Below, piece after piece: positions 1-8,022 of a stretch of 64,000 nt of DNA. Origin of the DNA: Nonomuraea basaltis (GTDB lineage: Bacteria; Actinomycetota; Actinomycetes; Streptosporangiales; Streptosporangiaceae); the NCBI RefSeq assembly GCF_005893125.1, contig NZ_VCJS01000045.1, positions 1-64,000 on the forward strand, written 5' to 3'. The notes below the pieces were generated by a model. The model had not been told where the DNA came from. It made no database searches and saw only the letters and a list, made by a program, of their open reading frames with translations. How positions within the stretch are numbered: position 1 is the first letter of the stretch; every line of letters begins with the position of its first letter. The position numbers and the translations under genes were made by a program.

Positions 1-218
1 CCGGCAACCTCGACACCGCCGCCACTCTCGACATGCTGAGGATCTTCCAGGAGCTGCGTTCGGCGGGGCAGACCCTCGTGATCGTCACGCACGACGAGCG
101 GGTCGCGGCCACCGCGGATCGGCTGGTCTCGATGCGCGACGGGATGTTCGTCGACGACACCCGGCTGGACGGCTCCCCCACGCGCGGGCTCGGCGGGCTG
201 ATCGGGCTGGAGGGCTGA
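1..218 (+). CDS. ABC transporter ATP-binding protein, C-terminal part (start outside window)
   Basis: This is the tail of an ABC transporter ATPase; the start codon lies before the window. The frame opens at base 3 with GNLDTAAT, the stretch just after Walker B in MacB/LolD-type ATPases, and continues to LVIVTHDERVA, which carries the H-loop histidine. It ends at GLEG, and the permease gene starts 5 bases later, so the two form one operon and this protein would power the FtsX-like permease on the inner face of the membrane. About 70 residues are visible. The substrate cannot be inferred. Confidence 0.9.
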   Translation, partial: GNLDTAATLDMLRIFQELRSAGQTLVIVTHDERVAATADRLVSMRDGMFVDDTRLDGSPTRGLGGLIGLEG

Positions 219-223
219 ACGTC

Positions 224-2014
224 ATGGGCTCCATCGTGCTCGTGGTGCGTCTGGTGCTGGCCGATGTGCGGCGGCACAAGGTCCAGGCCGTGATGCTCCT
301 GCTCGCGGTGACCGTGGCCACCGCCACGATGGCCCTGGGCCTGTCCCTGCGCGGCGTGAGTGACGCGCTGTACGAGCAGACCCGCGCGGCCACCGCCGGG
401 CCGGATGTGGTGGCACTCTCCGGCGACACGGGCCCCGCCGTGACCTCGACCCTGGCCTCGCTGGCGGACGCCCCCGAAGTCATCGCCCACCATGGCCCCT
501 ATCGCATCGTCTACGCCGATCTCACCACGCGCGATTCCACCTCGTCCCCAGTGGTGGTGCAAGGCTTCGCCGAGAAGCCCGGCACGGTCAACCGGCCGCT
601 GGTGACCTCGGGCCAGTGGGTACGCTCCGGCGGAGCGGTCCTCGAACGCGGTTTCGCCACCGCGCTGGGCGTCGGCGTCGGCGACCGCGTCACCATCGCC
701 GGCCGGTCGTACCCCGTCGTCGGGATCGCCGTCACCGCGGCCACCTCCATCTACCCCTGGGCGGTGCAGATCGGCCCGGGCGGCGGCCCCAGCGACTACA
801 GCGGCCTGGCCTGGATGACCCGATCAGATGCCCGGGCCCTGGCGTCGTCCCAAGATCTCCCGGTGACCTTGGCCGTGGACCTCAAGCTGCGCGACCCCGC
901 CGCGACCGAGGCCTTCCTGGACGCCTACCGCGCCCCCACCTTCAGGGTGAACATCCGTACCTGGCAGTTCACGGCCACACATGACACAGTCATCCTCAGG
1001 AACAGCCAGCCGATCCTGGTCGTCGGTAGCTGGCTGCTCAGCTTCCTGGCCATCACCGGAGTGGCGGCGCTGGCCGCGGGACGCGCCGTCGAGCAGACGC
1101 GCCGGGCCGGGCCGCTCAAGGCCGTCGGCGCCACCCCGGGTCTGATCGCCACCGTCCTGCTCACCGAGTACTTGGCGCTGGCGCTGGTCGGCGACGCGCT
1201 GGGGCTGGTGATCGCCCGCCTGACCGTACCCGCCATCGCCAGCCCCACCGCCAGCCGGATCGGCGACGCGGTCGGACCGACCGGCGCCACCGTGGCCATG
1301 GCGACCGTCCTCGCCGTGGTGGTGGCGGTGCTGTCCACGCTGCGTCCCACGCTGCGGGCCATGCGGACGGCGACCGTCACGGCGCTGACCGCCACCGCGC
1401 ACCAGCCCCGTCACCGACCCTGGCTCACCGCGCTGTCCGCGCTGCTGCCCACGCCGCTGCTGCTCGGGCTGCGGCTGACCGCCCGCCGGCCGGGCCGCGC
1501 CGTGCTACAGGCATGCTCCACCGCCACCACAATGATCGCGATCGTCGCCCTGCTGACCCTCTACGCCCAGCCGGAGAGGGGCTACGGCCTGGACGGCTCT
1601 TCCGCCCTGCCCAACCTGCGGGGCGAGCACGACCGCCAGCTGATGCTCGCCGTCACCATCCTGCTGATCGCACTCGCCGTCGTGAACACCATCACGCTCA
1701 CCTGGACCACTGCCATAGAGGCCGAGGCGAATATGGCCATCGCCCGCACGCTCGGCGCCACCCCAGGACAGATCTCCGCGGGGCTGTCCACCGCCCAACT
1801 CCTGCCCAGCCTGCCCGGCGCCATCATCGGCATCCCTCTGGGCATCGGCCTGCTCTCGCTCTTCGCCGCCAGGAATTCGACGGAACCCCCCTCCTCCTGG
1901 CTGCTCGGCGCCGCACTCGCGACCCTCCTGACGACGGCGGCACTCACCGCCCTACCTGCACGCCTGGCGGCCCGCCGACCTGTGGCACAGACCCTCAGCG
2001 CCGAAACTGCGTGA
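224..2014 (+). CDS. FtsX-like ABC transporter permease
   Basis: A 596-residue membrane protein and the partner of the ATPase just upstream. A first hydrophobic segment lies at about residues 20-40, followed by an extracytoplasmic domain (to about 260) like the MacB core domain. An FtsX transmembrane block follows (about 265-380, containing the RRAGPLKAVGATPG loop that contacts the ATPase). After a further hydrophobic segment comes a second FtsX block (about 470-590, with the matching ARTLGATPGQI loop). This two-block layout is that of lipoprotein-type or drug-exporting ABC permeases of Gram-positive bacteria. The start at 224 has a GGAGGG ribosome site upstream. Cargo is unknown. Confidence 0.9.
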   Translation: MGSIVLVVRLVLADVRRHKVQAVMLLLAVTVATATMALGLSLRGVSDALYEQTRAATAGPDVVALSGDTGPAVTSTLASLADAPEVIAHHGPYRIVYADLTTRDSTSSPVVVQGFAEKPGTVNRPLVTSGQWVRSGGAVLERGFATALGVGVGDRVTIAGRSYPVVGIAVTAATSIYPWAVQIGPGGGPSDYSGLAWMTRSDARALASSQDLPVTLAVDLKLRDPAATEAFLDAYRAPTFRVNIRTWQFTATHDTVILRNSQPILVVGSWLLSFLAITGVAALAAGRAVEQTRRAGPLKAVGATPGLIATVLLTEYLALALVGDALGLVIARLTVPAIASPTASRIGDAVGPTGATVAMATVLAVVVAVLSTLRPTLRAMRTATVTALTATAHQPRHRPWLTALSALLPTPLLLGLRLTARRPGRAVLQACSTATTMIAIVALLTLYAQPERGYGLDGSSALPNLRGEHDRQLMLAVTILLIALAVVNTITLTWTTAIEAEANMAIARTLGATPGQISAGLSTAQLLPSLPGAIIGIPLGIGLLSLFAARNSTEPPSSWLLGAALATLLTTAALTALPARLAARRPVAQTLSAETA

Positions 2015-2021
2015 CCGGCCC

Positions 2022-2306
2022 ATGACATCCACCGCCACGGATCTCGTCAGCGACTACGACTTCCGTCCGGACGAGCCAGAAGTGCGGCTCGTCCGCGTGC
2101 CACGGGCGGACGTGTTGCGCCTGGACTCCGGGGCCTACGTGAGCGAGGCGGACCTCAACGGCATCGTGCTGCGCCACTACGCCTTCCGCAACGAGTGGTT
2201 CAAGGTCAACATAACCTTCGACCGAGCGGGGGAGATCCTCGAGTCTTCACCAGCGCCGGGAGTCACCGCTTTCGCGCTCAACTGCGGCATCGCGACACCC
2301 ATGTGA
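2022..2306 (+). CDS. Small hypothetical protein (94 residues)
   Basis: It begins 8 bases after the permease stop, so it is probably in the same operon. The protein has no signal peptide or membrane segment. It is rich in acidic and aromatic residues and ends in FALNCGIATPM. The central part (YAFRNEWFKVNITFDRAG) has the alternating pattern of a small beta-barrel and faintly recalls the DUF402 family, but it is shorter than that family and I would not assign it. Codon use is typical for the window, which supports it being a real gene. It may be the front part of a longer ancestral protein. Confidence 0.55.
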   Translation: MTSTATDLVSDYDFRPDEPEVRLVRVPRADVLRLDSGAYVSEADLNGIVLRHYAFRNEWFKVNITFDRAGEILESSPAPGVTAFALNCGIATPM

Positions 2307-2399
2307 CCGATCCGCCCTCCACGGCGTACCGCTAATTTCTGCACCCAACCTCCCCGAAGTCCGATGAACCTCGGAGCAGTGCGGACGATCGGTTAAGGC

Positions 2400-2843
2400 G
2401 TGAGGTTCTTTGCCGCCCAGATGTTCCGCTTCGCGTGGGCCGAGGCCAAGTCGTGCACTTTCGCGGTCGCCCTGTTTGCGGGGCTGGCCGCTTCGTCGGT
2501 CCTGCCGCTGCCGATCCCGCGCTATGACGCGCTGCTGTTCTATGCCGTGGCCGTGACGGTGATCTTCCGTGCGCTCCGATGGGAGAGCACCCAGGAGATG
2601 GTCGTCATCGCCGGGTTCCATCTGGTCGGGCTGGGCTTTGAGATGATCAAGGTACGGCTCGGGTCGTGGAGCTATCCGGAGGATGCCTATACCAAGGTCG
2701 GTGGGGTGCCGCTGTACAGCGGATTCCTCTACGCCGCGGTGGGCAGCTACGTCTGCTCGGCCTGGCGGCCCAGCGTCGCCGAGACGGTGCAGCCCGGGCT
2801 CCACACCGCCACGGCGGCCGGGTCGGCGGCGAGGGAGGTGTAG
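2400..2843 (+). pseudogene. DUF817 membrane protein, C-terminally truncated
   Basis: From a GTG start the 147-residue product matches the front half of DUF817 integral membrane proteins: hydrophobic segments at about residues 20-40 and 45-60, then the conserved block FEMIKVRLGSWSYPE and GGVPLYSGFLYAAVGSYVC. Family members run to roughly 250 residues or more with further membrane helices. Here the match stops after SAWR and is replaced by a short unrelated tail ending in AAREV. Either a deletion removed the 3' half or the gene survives as a short form. No clear ribosome site is seen before the GTG. Confidence 0.7.
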
Positions 2844-2918
2844 CGGTGAAACGCGTCCTGACGCCGGATCACGGCCACTTGCTCGGCCGGCAGGCGCAGC
2901 ACCTCCTCAACATTCCTC

Positions 2919-3134
2919 TCAGCCGTGACCAGCAGGCCCTACGGCCGGCCGGCTCCGGGCCAACCACCGGGGAGGCTGAGGAGATCCGGGGGTCGCCCAG
3001 AACTGCATCCGCCAGAAGTCGCCCTCCGAGGCCTCGAAGCCGGGGATCTCCGGCGGGGTCCTGCGGCAGGAGATGCGGACCCGGTACAACCCTGGCGCTC
3101 CGATCGTCGTGCCATCAGCGTGCCATTGGGGCGG
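2919..3134 (-). pseudogene. Remnant of an unidentified actinobacterial gene
   Basis: The stretch 2844-3276 has no intact gene. On the minus strand between in-frame stops at 3135-3137 and 2919-2921 a coherent protein-like segment reads TTIGAPGLYRVRISCRR, then PPEIPGFEASEGDFWRMQFW. It resembles the middle of widespread actinomycete proteins with a YRVRV...EDYLIQVWPA pattern, but it has neither start nor end. I read it as a decayed internal fragment. Family assignment is a guess from pattern memory only. Confidence 0.4.
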
Positions 3135-3276
3135 TCAGCAGCGGTCAATCACGATCACTCGCGGACCTCCTCCGCGCAGGTCGAGGCCGTTGCGCCTAAA
3201 GATCACCGGCGTCTGCCTGAGGACGCGGCCGAGTCGGTCACCCCGAGGTGCCCAGCCTTGCGGGAGGTGGATTCGG

Positions 3277-4176
3277 TTACAGGTTGCTGTGTGTGGCCGC
3301 GTCCTGGAGAGCGGTCAAGATCCCGGCAAGAGGGCGCTGATCCAGTGACGCATGCCGTACCGCCGCCTGGATCGTCCGGACGGGCTCGGGTTCGCGCACC
3401 TTGCGGACCACGACACCTGGATGGCGGCTGGCCAGTCCCATCTCAGGGATCAGGCTGATTCCGAGGCCGGCGGCGACGAAACCCTGAGCCGTCATGTAGT
3501 CGTCGCTTTCCACCACGAAGCCAGGAACGAACCCCGCGGCGGCGCAGCCGCCGAGCAGGACGTCCAGGCACGGGCCGGGGGATTCGCTGCCCACCCACGA
3601 CTCGTCGGCCAGGTCGCTCAGCTCGATGACCCGCTTGGTAGCCAGGGGGTGTCCTTTGGGCAGGACGGCACGATAAGGGTCGTCGAGGAGATGGACCAGG
3701 TGGACGCCTCTGTGAAGGCTGCCGCGGGGAGTGACCACGATGGCCAGGTCGGCACGGCCCTGCGTCACCTCCGGCAGAGGGTCGGCGGGGTCGGTCACCC
3801 GCAGATCGACTCGCACGTCGGGGTATTCCCGGTGGAACCGGGCGAGGGTGGGCGCCATCAGGGTCGCGCCCGCGGTGGCGAAGTAGTGGACGACCAGCCG
3901 CCCCGTACGCCCGGCACGGAGGTCGGCCAGCGCCGTCTCGGCCTCGGCCACCTGCCGGCCGATGACGGTCGCGTGCTCGGCGAGCAGCCGCCCGGCCGCG
4001 GTAGGCCGTACACCCCGGCCGGCGCGCTCCAGCAGCACCATCCCGGTCTCTTTCTCCAACGCCGCCACCTGCTGGCTGACGGCGGAGGGGGTGTAGCCAA
4101 GATTGGCGGCCGCCGCGCTCACCGAACCGCTGGTGACCACCTCGCGCAGGATCTGCATCCGTCGTACGTCGAGCAT
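3277..4176 (-). CDS. LysR-family transcriptional regulator
   Basis: A 299-residue LysR-type DNA-binding regulator of usual length. The N-terminal winged helix-turn-helix spans about residues 3-60 (SGSVSAAAANLGYTPSAVS carries the recognition helix). A periplasmic-binding-protein-like effector domain spans about 90-290. It is transcribed away from the EamA exporter gene at 4263; the 86-base gap holds A/T-rich patches around 4183-4208 where a LysR protein would bind. By family habit it likely controls that exporter and the MFS gene behind it. The effector is unknown. Confidence 0.92.
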   Translation of the reverse strand: MLDVRRMQILREVVTSGSVSAAAANLGYTPSAVSQQVAALEKETGMVLLERAGRGVRPTAAGRLLAEHATVIGRQVAEAETALADLRAGRTGRLVVHYFATAGATLMAPTLARFHREYPDVRVDLRVTDPADPLPEVTQGRADLAIVVTPRGSLHRGVHLVHLLDDPYRAVLPKGHPLATKRVIELSDLADESWVGSESPGPCLDVLLGGCAAAGFVPGFVVESDDYMTAQGFVAAGLGISLIPEMGLASRHPGVVVRKVREPEPVRTIQAAVRHASLDQRPLAGILTALQDAATHSNL

Positions 4177-4262
4177 GTAGTTGAGCTTAAAGGTTCTGCG
4201 TAAATCTTCACTTGTCCTTCCAGGTCTCGTCGGGCAGCCTTTGCCCCTGGAATGAGGAGGAC

Positions 4263-5189
4263 ATGGTGGCAGGTGGCTCGTCGGTGCGGATGGCCGTACT
4301 CGCCCTGTTGTGGGGATCGGCCTTCTTCTGGATCAAACTCGCGCTGGACAACGGGCTGACCCCGGGGCAGATCACCGTCATCCGGAGCGCGCTCGGCGCC
4401 GCCGTCCTGCTCGGACTGGCTCTCCTCGCCCGGCAGCGCCTGCCACGGGACCGCTCGACCTGGGGACACCTCGTCGTGGCGGCCTTCTTCTGCAACGCCC
4501 TGCCGTTCTTCCTCTTCGCCGTCGGCGAGCAGAGTGTCGATTCGGGCACGGCCGGTGTACTGCACGCGACCACCCCGTTGTGGTCCCTGCTGATCGGTCT
4601 GGTCATCGGCACGGAGCGCGGGTTGCGCCCGCTGCGCCTGGCCGGGCTGCTGATCGGGTTCGCCGGCACGTTGCTGATCTTCGCTCCCTGGCACGAGAGC
4701 GAGCTGCTCGGCTGGGGAGCTCTCGCCCTGCTCGGGGCGGCGGCCAGTTACGCGGTCGCCTTCGCGTACATGGGTCGCAAACTGACCGGCAAGGGCACCG
4801 GGCCGCTCGCCCTGTCAGCGGCTCAGCTCGTCGCGGCCACGGGCCTGAGTACGCCGGCTCTGCCCACGGCCGGGGCGGCGCCCGCGGGGCCCAACTCGAC
4901 GGCTGTGATCGCCGTGGCCGTTCTCGGGATCTTCAGTACGGGGATCACCTTCTACCTCAGCTACCGGCTCGTCGCCGACGAGGGCGCGACGGCCGCGGCC
5001 ACGGTCGGCTACCTCCTGCCGGTCGTCTCCGTGACGCTGGGGGCGATCGTTCTGGGCGAGGAACTCGAGCTTCGCGTCCTGGTGGGAATGGTCGTCATCC
5101 TCGCCGGTGTGGCCCTGAGCCAGCGGCGTGAACGGCCGCCCTCCGAGACGAACACCGCCGCACCGACCTCGGCCGGCCTCGCCGAATGA
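4263..5189 (+). CDS. EamA/DMT-family transporter
   Basis: A 308-residue drug/metabolite transporter with about ten membrane helices arranged as two EamA repeats (about residues 5-140 and 150-290). The N-terminal LLWGSAFFWIKLAL and the second-half YLSYRLVADEGATAAAT segments are typical. I chose the ATG at 4263 because GAGGAGG sits directly before it; an in-frame TTG at 4212 would add 17 residues without a site. The gene overlaps the next MFS gene by ATGA, so both are co-translated. Such proteins usually export amino acids or small metabolites. The divergent LysR gene is the likely regulator. Confidence 0.9.
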   Translation: MVAGGSSVRMAVLALLWGSAFFWIKLALDNGLTPGQITVIRSALGAAVLLGLALLARQRLPRDRSTWGHLVVAAFFCNALPFFLFAVGEQSVDSGTAGVLHATTPLWSLLIGLVIGTERGLRPLRLAGLLIGFAGTLLIFAPWHESELLGWGALALLGAAASYAVAFAYMGRKLTGKGTGPLALSAAQLVAATGLSTPALPTAGAAPAGPNSTAVIAVAVLGIFSTGITFYLSYRLVADEGATAAATVGYLLPVVSVTLGAIVLGEELELRVLVGMVVILAGVALSQRRERPPSETNTAAPTSAGLAE

Positions 5190-6439
5190 CCACGCAGCCT
5201 TCGCCGTGGCGGCTACCCGGTTTCCGCGTCCTGATCACCGCGACGGCGCTCAGCCAGCTCGGCACCAACATCGGCTATGTCGCCACCCCGCTCATCGCCG
5301 TGACGGTGCTCGGCGCGGGGCCCGGCCAGGCCGGAGCACTGGCCACGCTGAGCACCGCCGCCTTCCTCCTCATCGGGCTGCCGGCCGGGGCGTGGGTGGA
5401 CCGGATGCGCCACCGCCGCGTGCTGATCCTGGCGGATCTGGCACGAGCCGGGTTGTTCACCTCCATCCCGCTCGCCTGGTGGCTGGAGATTCTCACGATC
5501 GGACAGCTGTACGTCGTCGCGCTGCTGAGCGGCTGCGCCACTGTCTTCTTCGACGTCGGCTCCCAGAGCGTGCTGCCGCGAATGGTCGGCAGGGACGGCC
5601 TCGTACCGGCGAACGCCGCCGTGATGACCCTGATCGCCGCCGGCAACGTGGCCGGGCGCGGCGCGGGCGGCGGGCTCGTCCAATTGCTCACCGCTCCGGT
5701 GGCCGTGGCCTGCGCGGCGGCCGGCTATCTTGCCTCGGCCCTGCGGCTCACCGCCATCCACCGGATGCCGGCTACGCCTCCCGCCGAACGGCCCGCCGGT
5801 CTGGCCACGCAGATCGCGCAAGGACTCCGGCACGTCTTCGGCCACAGCGAACTGCGCGCCCTCGCATTCACCGCGACCCTGACCAACCTCGGCTCGCAGA
5901 TCATCAACACGGTGCTTCCCGTCCTGTTCGTCGGCGAGCTCAGGCTCCCGGCGGGCGCGCTGGGCCTGTTCTGGGCGGCGGGCGGAGCCGGTCTGCTGCT
6001 CGGCGCCCGATGCGCTCGCCCCGTCGCCGGACGCCTCGGCTACGGCCGTACGCTCGGCCTGGTCGGCCTGCTGCTGGCACCGGCGGGCCTGCTGGTGCCA
6101 CTCGTCGATCGCGGCCCCTGGCTGTGGCTGGCGGGAGCCGGCTGGCTGCTGGCCATGGCCAAGACCGGCATGGACAATGTACTCGGCGTCAGCCTGCGGC
6201 AGCAGATGACGCCCGATTCCTTGCTCGGCCGCATGAACGCCACCTTCCGTTTCCTGCTCACCGGCGCACTGGCCATCGGTGCGGCGGTCGCGGGACTGAT
6301 CGGCGAGTTGGCCACCGTACGCGTCACCCTCTGGGTGGGCGGCGCGTTCTTGGCATTCGCCTTCCTGCCTGTCTTCCTCTCCCCGGTCCGGGCACGCCGT
6401 GAACTGCCGGCCGCCAGTCCGGCGCCGCTGAGGACCTGA
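5186..6439 (+). CDS. MFS transporter (MFS_3/EntS-like)
   Basis: A 417-residue major facilitator protein with about twelve membrane helices. It has the cytoplasmic loop motif GAWVDRMRHRRVLILADLAR between helices 2 and 3 and the repeated pattern around residues 215-260. The general type is that of the EntS-like exporters, which pump siderophores or antibiotics out. The start codon overlaps the stop of the upstream EamA gene (ATGA), so the two exporters are one transcription unit under the divergent LysR regulator. Nothing shows the substrate. Confidence 0.9.
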   Translation: MTTQPSPWRLPGFRVLITATALSQLGTNIGYVATPLIAVTVLGAGPGQAGALATLSTAAFLLIGLPAGAWVDRMRHRRVLILADLARAGLFTSIPLAWWLEILTIGQLYVVALLSGCATVFFDVGSQSVLPRMVGRDGLVPANAAVMTLIAAGNVAGRGAGGGLVQLLTAPVAVACAAAGYLASALRLTAIHRMPATPPAERPAGLATQIAQGLRHVFGHSELRALAFTATLTNLGSQIINTVLPVLFVGELRLPAGALGLFWAAGGAGLLLGARCARPVAGRLGYGRTLGLVGLLLAPAGLLVPLVDRGPWLWLAGAGWLLAMAKTGMDNVLGVSLRQQMTPDSLLGRMNATFRFLLTGALAIGAAVAGLIGELATVRVTLWVGGAFLAFAFLPVFLSPVRARRELPAASPAPLRT

Positions 6440-6511
6440 GCGGCGACCAAGACGATCAGGATGCGGCGCTGCGCCTGGGAGCGCGGGAGGTCCTCGGTCC
6501 GGCCTTCCCGG

Positions 6512-7309
6512 TCAGCCCAGGTCCAGTCGGTCAATCAGCCCAGCGTCGGTCAAAGCGGCTACCAGTTCGTCACGGCCCTCGGTGAAGTGGGCCCAACTGT
6601 CGTAGTGGACGGGAACCACCCGGCGGGCACCGAGGATCTTGACAGCCTCGGCGGCCTGGGCGCTGTCGAGGACGAGTGGCGCGCCGTCGAAGAGGACGGG
6701 GACGCGGGGAGCTCCGGCGAAGAGGATGGCGGTGTCCACCGGGCCGAAGTGCTCGGCGATCTCCTTTACCAGGTCGAGCGAGGCGTTGTCGCCGCTGACG
6801 TAGACCGTGGGCAGGCTCTCCCCGGTCAGGACGAATCCGACGACCTGGCCGGTGATCGGTTCGACCTCCTCGCGTGCGCCGGGCCCGTGGATGGCGGGCA
6901 CGCCGGTCACGGTGATCGTGCCGCCACCGGGGCGGTCCAGCTCGATCGACTCCCAGTCGGCCAGCCCCTTGGCCCCATTCCCCAGGCGCTGCCCGCCCTC
7001 GGGCGTGGTGAGGGTGAGCGGGACGTCGGCGAGCAGGGCTCGGCCGGAGTTGTCGAGGTTGTCGGGGTGCTCGTCGTGGGAGAGCAGGACCACGTCGATG
7101 CGGCCGAGGTCGGCGGGGCCGGCGGAGGAAGGTGCGGTCTTGGTCAGGATCGTGCGGCCCGCCCTCTGGTAGTCGCCGGGAGCGTCGAAGGTCGGGTCGG
7201 TGAGAAACCTCAGCCCTCCGTATTCGAAGAGGGCGGTCGGGCCGCCGAAGACGCGGACGGGGAACTGCTCATTGGTTGTGTCGGCAGAAGCCACGAAGAA
7301 ACTCCTCAC
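6512..7309 (-). CDS. MBL-fold metal-dependent hydrolase (UlaG-like)
   Basis: A 265-residue metallo-beta-lactamase-fold protein. The metal site is visible as SHDEHPDNLD (a variant of HxHxDH with Asn in place of the last His), then PAIHGPG, VSGDNAS and the C-terminal VPVHYDSW. This layout is that of the UlaG/RomA-like subgroup (N-acylphosphatidylethanolamine or lactone-type hydrolases); the substrate is not known. It faces the ABATE/CGNR regulator gene across a 66-base gap with repeated TCACGGA sites, so that regulator probably controls it. Confidence 0.88.
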   Translation of the reverse strand: MRSFFVASADTTNEQFPVRVFGGPTALFEYGGLRFLTDPTFDAPGDYQRAGRTILTKTAPSSAGPADLGRIDVVLLSHDEHPDNLDNSGRALLADVPLTLTTPEGGQRLGNGAKGLADWESIELDRPGGGTITVTGVPAIHGPGAREEVEPITGQVVGFVLTGESLPTVYVSGDNASLDLVKEIAEHFGPVDTAILFAGAPRVPVLFDGAPLVLDSAQAAEAVKILGARRVVPVHYDSWAHFTEGRDELVAALTDAGLIDRLDLG

Positions 7310-7359
7310 GGATGAAGACTTGTCTATCCGTGAAGTGACGGTAGTGGTTTCTCACGGAC
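7306..7359. promoter_or_regulatory. Repeated TCACGGAY operator between divergent genes
   Basis: The short gap between the hydrolase and regulator genes holds three copies of one motif: TCACGGATGAA at 7306-7316, its inverse ATCCGTGA at 7326-7333, and TCACGGACGAA at 7352-7362. The first two form an 8-bp inverted repeat with a 12-base spacer. This arrangement is what a dimeric repressor would recognise. The adjacent CGNR protein at 7376 is the obvious candidate. Confidence 0.6.
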
Positions 7360-7375
7360 GAACGCAAGTCGTACC

Positions 7376-7981
7376 ATGAGAGTCATGAGGGAGACCCCGA
7401 CCGCCGAATCTGCGTTGCCGCCCGCGCCGGGGGCGGAGCACTACCTCGCCCTCGACTTCGTCGACAGCGCCATCGCGCTGCCCGGTGGGCAGTTCATCGA
7501 TCTCCTCGGCACCCCCAAGGGGACGAATCAGTGGCTCACGGAACGCGGCCTCGCTCCGGCCGATGCCGGACTGCAGGAGATGTGCACGACGCAGCTACGC
7601 TCCCTGCGCGAACACATCAGGGCATTGTTCGCCGCCCGCGTTGCCGGGCTACCCGCCTTGCCTGCGGCTCTGTCCGCCGTCAATGACGCGCTGAGCAGGG
7701 CTCCCACGGCCGACCTGCTGCTCTGGGACGAGAAGAACGGCCCCTACCGCGCGGCTCCGCACCCCATCACCGAGGTCCTCGACCACGCTCTCGCGACCCT
7801 CGCCGCCAACACGGCCGACCTCCTCACCGGCCCCGACGCCGAGCGCCTCACCGCCTGCGGTTCCACCCCCTGCAATCGCTATCTGCTGCGCCACGGCCGC
7901 CGCCACTGGTGCTCCACCCGCTGCGGCGACCGCGCCCGCGCCGCCCGCGCCTACGCCCGACGCACCCAGAAGGCCGACTGA
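7376..7981 (+). CDS. ABATE domain / CGNR zinc-finger protein, probable transcriptional regulator
   Basis: A 201-residue protein with an N-terminal ABATE domain (about residues 20-150, opening HYLALDFVDSAIAL) and a C-terminal CGNR-type zinc finger. The finger reads LTACGSTPCNRYLLRHGRRHWCSTRCG, split here as C-x4-C and C-x3-C pairs, followed by the basic RARAARAYARR helix. The family is regarded as stress-linked transcriptional regulators of actinobacteria. It is divergent from the MBL hydrolase with shared repeats in the gap. A second in-frame ATG at 7385 is an alternative start; no strong ribosome site favours either. Confidence 0.88.
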   Translation: MRVMRETPTAESALPPAPGAEHYLALDFVDSAIALPGGQFIDLLGTPKGTNQWLTERGLAPADAGLQEMCTTQLRSLREHIRALFAARVAGLPALPAALSAVNDALSRAPTADLLLWDEKNGPYRAAPHPITEVLDHALATLAANTADLLTGPDAERLTACGSTPCNRYLLRHGRRHWCSTRCGDRARAARAYARRTQKAD

Positions 7982-8022
7982 CGAACGCCCCGCACCCGGC
8001 CTGGCGGGTGTTCAGGGCCGGG

